From contig JAFFSR010000278.1 in NCBI GenBank assembly GCA_017163975.1, forward strand, positions 1,054,001 through 1,118,000: a stretch of DNA of 64,000 bases. The letters are read 5' to 3'. Below the pieces are notes generated by a model. It searched no databases, was not told the origin of the DNA, and worked only from the letters and a program-made list of their open reading frames with translations. The translations under genes were made by a program, and so were the position numbers. Source of the DNA: Anastatus disparis (Eukaryota; Arthropoda; Insecta; Hymenoptera; Eupelmidae). This document shows, one piece after another, positions 57,995-64,000 of this stretch; within the stretch, counting starts at the first letter, position 1, and each line of letters begins with the position of its first letter.

Positions 57995-58038
57995 GTCGCA
58001 AAATTTCCAGGGGTTTCCATACTTTTTTCTCACCCTGT
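57995..58038. repeat. Mariner-like right terminal repeat
   Basis: GGGGTTTCCATACTTTTTTC followed by TCACCCTGTA is a typical Tc1/mariner end (CAGGGTGA... inward, TA flank). I found no left partner, so the link to the DD41D relic is inferred. Confidence 0.45.
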
Positions 58039-58203
58039 ATATTTTCCTAACTCAACATTATTCAAGCCAACAATTTCATTTTGAAAGATGAAATTTTGAA
58101 AACCAATATTCTTAAGTTCTGCAGCAAACTTAACAATTCAATCGAGAAACTGTAGTTGTTGATATAGAATAAAAATGCAAATTTAGATTAATACATAATT
58201 TTA

Positions 58204-58596
58204 TTAAGAGCAGGCCGGATTCGCTGTCCTTGTCTAATTAGCATTTTTGTTATTTACTCAAGTATTAAACGGTGTATCTGCAAATTGAAGGTTAAGCGCA
58301 ATAGATATTATTATTACAAATATTTATGCACAAGAAAAAAAAAATCTATCGCTTTGTTTTTGAGAAAAGTAAGGAACGCGAAAATATTAGAAACATAATC
58401 TTTTACTTCGGCGTTCCTTACTTTTCTCAAAAACAAATCGGTAGATTTTTTTTTTCTTGTGCATAGATATTCATAATAATAATATCTATTGCGATCAACC
58501 TTTATTTTGAAGATACACCGATTAATACTTGAGTAAATAACAAACAAATCAATTGTTACTCGGTCGGTATCAGGTTCTACTCCGGCCTGCCGTTAA
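58204..58596. mobile_element. TTAA-flanked long-hairpin MITE, family D
   Basis: TTAAGAGCAGGCCGGATTCG at the left and its diverged inverse (CCGGCCTGCCGTTAA) at the right. The arms share GGAACGC and TGTGCAT-type blocks and a long CAAGAAAAAAA segment. TTAA is on both edges. Confidence 0.75.
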
Positions 58597-58885
58597 AAAA
58601 CGTTTTTTATTAGTGATAAGATAACTTTATTTAAAAAATATTTATATAATTTTTTTATGTTAGTTTTTATTAAAGTACATATAACTCAGTTTAAAATCTG
58701 CAGATCTAATTAAATTTTAAATTAACATAATTTATCATTTGATCATGTATAGTTACAAATTTTGATGATCACTAAGCTATATATGTTTACTTTTATAAAT
58801 ATAAATCCCAACATTATATTGTTTAAAAATATTACACTTTATGTTTTTAGAAAACTCATATTAATAATGCGAAAAAAAAAAGATT
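58597..58885. other. AT-rich spacer between two MITEs
   Basis: Nothing is recognised. Confidence 0.4.
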
Positions 58886-59265
58886 TTAAGAGGAGGTCAC
58901 GTATCTTTGTCCTTTTCTAATCAAATAATTAATTTTTAGCTAAAAATAATAACTTTAGCAAAAAATAAAGAGTATCTCGTATAAGGAAAAGCAAAATTTT
59001 CTCTAATAAAAAAAATTAATTTTATTGCTCCGATTTCAAGAAAACCTTGAAAAACCAAATTGTTTACCCAAACCTCTGTGTTTTAAGTTTTTCAAGGTTT
59101 TCTTGGAAACGAAGCGATAAAATTAATTTTTTCTCATCAATGAAGATATTGCCTTTTTTGATACAAAATGCGGCTTTCTCTTAATTTTTTGCTAAAATCA
59201 TTAGTTTTTGTAATAAAATCAATTCTTTGATTAGAAAAGGACAGATATACTCGACCTCCTCTTAA
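58886..59265. mobile_element. TTAA-flanked long-hairpin MITE, family B copy 2
   Basis: TTAAGAGGAGGTCACGTATC at the left, inverted TCGACCTCCTCTTAA at the right. The arms match 42124-42511 with more divergence. Confidence 0.85.
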
Positions 59266-60124
59266 GAGACAAAATAAAAAAAAAATCCTTTGAAACAATC
59301 AAAAAATCAGTATTAAACAAAAATCTGTAATGTAATTATTTAATTATTAAATAATTACATTTCAGATTTTTGTTTATTTATTTATTTGTTTTTTTATTTA
59401 TATGCTTATTTACTTTTAATAAATATCATATTTTTATATTTGTATTATTGCTTTTTCCAAATAATATTACCAAGAGTCATTCAGTTGACGTAATATTCAC
59501 TGAGAATCTAACTTATAAGAAAACTGAAGTGCTCGACCGCATGCGCGCTACTTGTAAATGTTGTTATATCTTTTTTAATTATTTATCAATCGATTTGAAA
59601 ATTTCCACAAATCTTCTTTATACAAAAACCAAAAACTTTCTCGCTACAAGTTTCTTGTACTTGAAAGTTCCCTCGATATTTTTTTCTCGAGTACATTATA
59701 AACGCACAATTTGTAATTTGTATTAATTAATAAACAATTGCGACTAACAATTTGAGAATTAACATTTTTTATAATTATCATAAGTTTTGCTATGATATTT
59801 AGAAAATATATTTCAAATTTCAGCGAAATCGGTTAATATTTACTCGAATTACAACGATTTAAGTTTAAAAAAGTATTGAAATTTAATGTAAAAAATTTTC
59901 TTGTTTTTAATTTTTTTCTTGAAAAATAAAAATTTTATAAAAAAACTGTTAATAGAAAAAAGATGCGGCATAATGAGTTTTACAACCTCAAATTTTTTGA
60001 AATTTATTTGAAGATAATGAAATTTTTACTACCAAGTGACTTCAGTTTTGCGTGCTTCGAGCGTAAATGCCCTTATTGCATCCGGGCCTTCAATTATTGA
60101 ACATCCCATGACTTATTAGATACA
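59266..60124. other. AT-rich stretch with a small hairpin
   Basis: AAAATCTGTAATGTAATTATTT pairs with its inverse at 59325-59378. A 118-residue frame at 59370-59726 is hydrophobic and phenylalanine-rich with no family signature, so I do not call it a gene. From about 60095 the ~300 bp repeat begins (CCCATGACTTATTAGATACA). Confidence 0.4.
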
Positions 60125-60521
60125 TTAAGAGGAGGCCGTATAGTTCTGTCCTTGTCTAATCTAAATTTTCGTTATTCTAACTAAATTAAATATTTTTATA
60201 CAAAAGTAAGGGCAGAGCCCAAAAGATTTAAGGATGAGCAGACGATTCTATTCTACGAAAAAATATAAAATTTTCATTAGTTTTCGAGTGAAGTCTGAAA
60301 CGGAAAAAGAGTTAAATTTGATTGAAGTGTTCAACTCTTTTTCCGTTTTAGACTTAACTCGAAAACTAATGAAAATTTTATATTTTTTCATAGAATAGAA
60401 TCGCATGTTCATCCCTAAATCTATTGGGCTCTGCCCTTACTTTTGTATAAAAATATTTAGTTTAGCAATTATAACGAAAATTTAGATTAGACAAGGACAG
60501 AACTATACGGCCGCCTCTTAA
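60125..60521. mobile_element. TTAA-flanked long-hairpin MITE, family A copy 3
   Basis: TTAAGAGGAGGCCGTATAG at the left and CTATACGGCCGCCTCTTAA at the right, with an almost perfect palindrome between. It interrupts the ~300 bp repeat after TTAGATACA. Confidence 0.85.
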
Positions 60522-60534
60522 GAAGATAAATTCT

Positions 60535-61130
60535 TATTTTTACTTAGACCCAATGGCCATATCCGGGTCTGGGTCAGGTTTTGGGTCTTACGAACTGTCT
60601 TATCTTTAAGCGACAGAAAAGCGACAAATTATGCAACCAGAATAGAGTTGCTGGCTCTAACCCTTCCTCAGATACTGTAGTAGATTCCGTAGCTTAATAT
60701 TAGGCTAGAGTAGCCATTGTTTCTTGGAAACGGCTAAAGCGAAAAAATCCCGTGTACGATCAAATGTCAGCGATAAATCAGCAACAAATTATTAAACATC
60801 GCTTCACTTGTTAGATAAATTACAAAAAAAAATTTCCCTTTTTTACTCAGGCCTAATGGCCATATCTGGGTCTGGGTCAGGTTTCGGGCTTTACGAACTA
60901 TTCTATTCTAGAGGGACAAAAAAGCGACAAATTGTGCAACCAGAATAGAGCTGCTAGCTCTAGCTGTTTCTGAGTTACTATGGTTGATTCCCTAGCTTAA
61001 TATTAGGCTGTAGCAGCCATTGTTCCTCGGAAACGCCTTGAGCGAAAAAATTCGTGTACGATCAAATGTTAACGACAAATTAAAGAACAAATTATCAAAC
61101 ATTGCATGACTTATTAGATACATTAAATAA
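60535..61130 (-). repeat. ~300 bp tandem repeat, two inverted copies
   Basis: Units begin near 60540 (CCCAATGGCCATATCCGGGT) and 60845 (CCTAATGGCCATATCTGGGT) and end CTTATTAGATACATT or a variant. Both are the reverse complement of 51190-51500. Confidence 0.8.
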
Positions 61131-63369
61131 AAACCAGGTGTGGCAGTCGTGGGGACTGGCCGACAGAAGTTAATACTTCTTTTGGTTTATTATCAGTTTT
61201 GCTTCTCATAGAATGAACAATTTTCCGTCACGCTATGCTTAAAAATATATTTTATATTAAATAAATATGTATACGCACAATAAATTATCAACTCATGAAA
61301 TAGAATAATGGTAGTTCTGGGTAAAGAGAAGGCCCCCCCAATACATCTGTAACTTACTAAGCTACTTAGAAGCATGTAGGAATTGTTTAAATAATAAGCA
61401 TATAATGATAATAAATATAAAAACAATTTAGTACAATTTTTCAATGATTTGATTAAAAAAAAACTTTATAAAAAATATATATGTTTACTCAATACAAATT
61501 TGTAACTCATGAAGTAGATGAGTGCGAGTACTGAGCTAAGAGAAAGGTTCCTAAATACATTTGCAACTTATTTAGTCAAAGTTATGCAAAATAATTTATT
61601 TTCAAAATTCGTAAAGCTATATCTTATCATGTTATAAAAGAAATGGAAAATAAAGATTTACGTAATCAACAAAAATCTTTACCATTGTAAAAAAATATGG
61701 TAAATTGATTATTACTAATGTCAATTACAAATCTTTATAATATTGTTAACTCATCGGTTAAAAACATAAAGAACTTTTGACTATTTCATGTTATACAATG
61801 AGTATTATATATTATACTTATACTACAAGTGTCAATTACTTGAAATAAGTAACAAATTTTTAAGTCGGCAAATAAACTATTAATCAATAATCAAAATTAT
61901 GACGTTGAAAAATAAGCATCTTTTATTGATTTCAACAAAATTTATTATTTTTATTATATTTGTACATCATAATATATTGTAAATATAAAAAGTTTAATTT
62001 GATTAATATAAAAAACAGTAACGGAAATGAAAATAGTTGAACATTTAACTAAATATTTAAAATAATCATAGTATATATGAAAACTTATAGTAGTACATGG
62101 TAATTATTATATTCAATATGGGAATTGCATATTATAATAATCTTTTTTATGCAAATTTAAAACTTAACTCAATAATAGCTAAAAATATAAATAATGTTTT
62201 TTTTTTTATATTTTTTTTCAAATATTTAAAAAATGCACAGTGCGTATGTGAATTATAATTGCACTTTTGAACTATAGTTTGGTCTATATTTTTCTTGAAA
62301 CTTTGAATCGAGCTCTAAATATAAATCATTTGAAAATTAATAATTTTAATGTAAGCATGTTAGAATATTAGAATTTAGCTCTTCAGTATATCTACCACTA
62401 ATTTCAATTAATCAATGACGGAAAATATTCGTAAGACTACATTGCAATATTAAATTTTAAGTGTTTTTTCTTTTGGCCTTTCTCTCCCTGTTGTTTGGAT
62501 TTTCAACAATTTTCGTAAGACTATTCTACACTTTAAGTCTAACAAGGAAGGGTCCCCAGGTGTACCTCACCGATTTTAATTATTTTGTGATATGTTGTAG
62601 TACTCGAGAAGATATTAGACATGTGTTTTTCTTATGTTCTAACACGTCGATTTAAGGAGTGAAAATCACCCCTGAAGTTTGCCCCCAAAAACAGGTTTTT
62701 TCTAATATCACAAAAACTATTTGGAGTTTTTAAATAAAACCAACGCCAAATTCTTTATTATAAAAAGACGCTACTATAGGCATAACTATTTTTTTAGAGG
62801 TAAATGTGCAATTTTTCGCTATTTTTTCAATATAAAATTGATCCAATCGGCTAGATTTGGTTAAAAATTGCACTATCATCAAGAAAATAAAAAACTAAAG
62901 TTGAAATGTTTCGAGATTTACAAAGAAAAAATTTTTATCTTGATTGTTTTACCTTTGAGGTTATTTTTTTATTTTATCCTTAAATGAAAAATAATATTCT
63001 TGAATTATTTTTAAATTCTAATTTATTTGCAGCTTTACACATGTATTGTATATTTTTTAAATTTTTAATAAAACAACATTGAATATCGATAAAAATCATT
63101 TCATATTACAATGAATTATTGCAGGTTTGAAATAAATTTAAATTTTTGACTTTTGTGTAATCAATTTTATTTCGAATACATTCTACAAACTTATAATATT
63201 ACAATTATTTAGAACATGCAATTTATGTGTAATACATCGGTAATTGAAAATTGCATAATTTTCTTAATTGTTATCAAGGATCATAAATAGAACAATAATG
63301 ATAATCATCAAAAAAGTGTTTTTACACCATAAACATCGAACAATTGCGACATTAGAGTACCATGCAATT
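61131..63369. other. AT-rich stretch without recognised genes
   Basis: The short frames at 61193-61444 and 62461-62655 lack features. The segment 62640-62720 (GAAAATCACCCCTGAAGTTTG) looks like the edge of a repeat, but no inverted partner was found. Confidence 0.35.
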
Positions 63370-64000
63370 TCACAAAGTAGATTGTGATCTAAAAGCAAAA
63401 TTTACTGGATTTTCAAAATTTTCAGGATGAACATCCGTGTAAGCACTTTTATACCATGAATATTTAAACAGATTTATGTATCTTGGAGAAGATAGTTGAC
63501 TGTGCACTAAAGATTGAAGTTTAATGATATTGTTTCTGAAATGAAGATTCAATTCTTCATTCATCAATATCACGCTGTCCGAAAAGTGTATTACATAATT
63601 TTTCCAAACCCTAAATCCAAAAACATCTAAATGTTGTATTTTGCCTGTAGTTCCTTTCGAAATTATTTTTATAGATATTTCTTTATTAATAGGTTTTACT
63701 TCTTCTACGGATGAAGGACAGTGCTCAGTCCATGAGTCTACCAAAAGTACACTTGATAAACCAACATTCGGAAAATATACTTCTTTGAGCCATGTCTTAA
63801 AATGATCTAAAATCAGACGAATTTCAAATTTTAGTAATTTTTAATAAATACAAATTTTAAAAAAATGATCAATAATAATAACACAGGATGTTTTCTGAAT
63901 TACGAATAGTATCATAATTATTTGAATACGTCTAATATGAAATAATACCTGAAGTTGATTTTCTTGATTTAGAAGCCATTGCATAAATGTTAGCTGGTCT
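63370..64000 (-). CDS. DDE-transposase-like gene, C-terminal part, spliced, runs off window
   Basis: Two minus-strand exons can be joined: one ending at 63949 (RPANIYAMASKSRKSTS) and one at 63806-63370, across a 142 bp intron with GT/AG ends. They give TSDHFKTWLKEVYFPNVG, then SSVLLVDSWTEHCPS with a DDE-type Asp, KIISKGTTGKIQHLDVFGF with the TTG-x-IQ-LD motif, and RVWKNYVIHFSD. The tail is NNIIKLQSLVHSQLSSPRY, then FENPVNFAF and a stop. The order Asp-SW followed by GTTGxIQxLDVxxFRxWK is typical of pogo/CENP-B-like or related DDE transposases found in insects. I cannot name the exact family. The intron and the absence of stops in what is visible suggest a recent copy or a domesticated gene. 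The 5' part lies beyond 64000. Confidence 0.55.

Noticed and set aside
59370..59726. 118-residue hydrophobic frame as a membrane protein gene
   Set aside because: It is phenylalanine-rich by composition of T runs and has no neighbours, splice sites or family pattern.

Overview
This is a very AT-rich eukaryotic window, most likely from an insect. The mix of families (DD41D mariner, piggyBac relic, Helitron with OB-fold genes, Ty3/gypsy element with a Lys-type primer site, tRNA-derived SINEs, many hairpin MITEs) would suit a hymenopteran such as a parasitoid wasp, but the sequence alone does not prove the order. Nearly everything recognisable is mobile or repetitive DNA. No multi-exon host gene is securely visible. 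Introns have GT/AG ends, and there are no operons or bacterial signals.

Layout. 1-6050: a ~165 bp satellite-like array split by a 5.1 kb foldback element with a tRNA-like sequence in each arm. 6.2-7.8 kb: an ~800 bp tandem duplication. 8.1-8.7 kb: a dead piggyBac transposase. 9-11 kb: an unclassified GC-richer repeat, a hairpin MITE and a TTAA MITE. 11.4-40.0 kb: a stack of nested insertions. The outermost layer is a minus-strand gypsy-like element (LTRs at 11400 and 17061) with a decayed gag. Its right LTR is split by a second LTR element (LTRs 17629-18417 and 38855-39643). That element was itself invaded by a 2.3 kb TIR element, a Helitron, TTAA MITEs and a SINE piece.

The Helitron (3' end at 23814, minus strand) is the most interesting unit. 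It has a textbook 3' hairpin plus CTAG end and a Rep/PIF1-helicase gene at 29252-33910, broken by one nonsense codon and two homopolymer frameshifts. It also carries two convergent, spliced RPA-like OB-fold genes that share all three intron phases; one is intact and one is broken. By analogy with known Helitrons, Rep would nick and rejoin DNA, the helicase would unwind it, and the OB-fold proteins could coat the single strand.

40-48.5 kb: a possible host exon, then a dense series of palindromic elements, an inverted pair of tRNA-Thr-like SINEs, and a 2.3 kb TIR element built from tandem repeats. 48.6-50.6 kb is the least repetitive and most GC-rich stretch and may hold a promoter and first exon. 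51-61 kb: a higher-order tandem array carrying the motif TTTGTYGCTC, with inverted ~300 bp repeats, a DD41D mariner relic and several MITEs. At the right edge a spliced DDE-transposase-like gene runs off the window.
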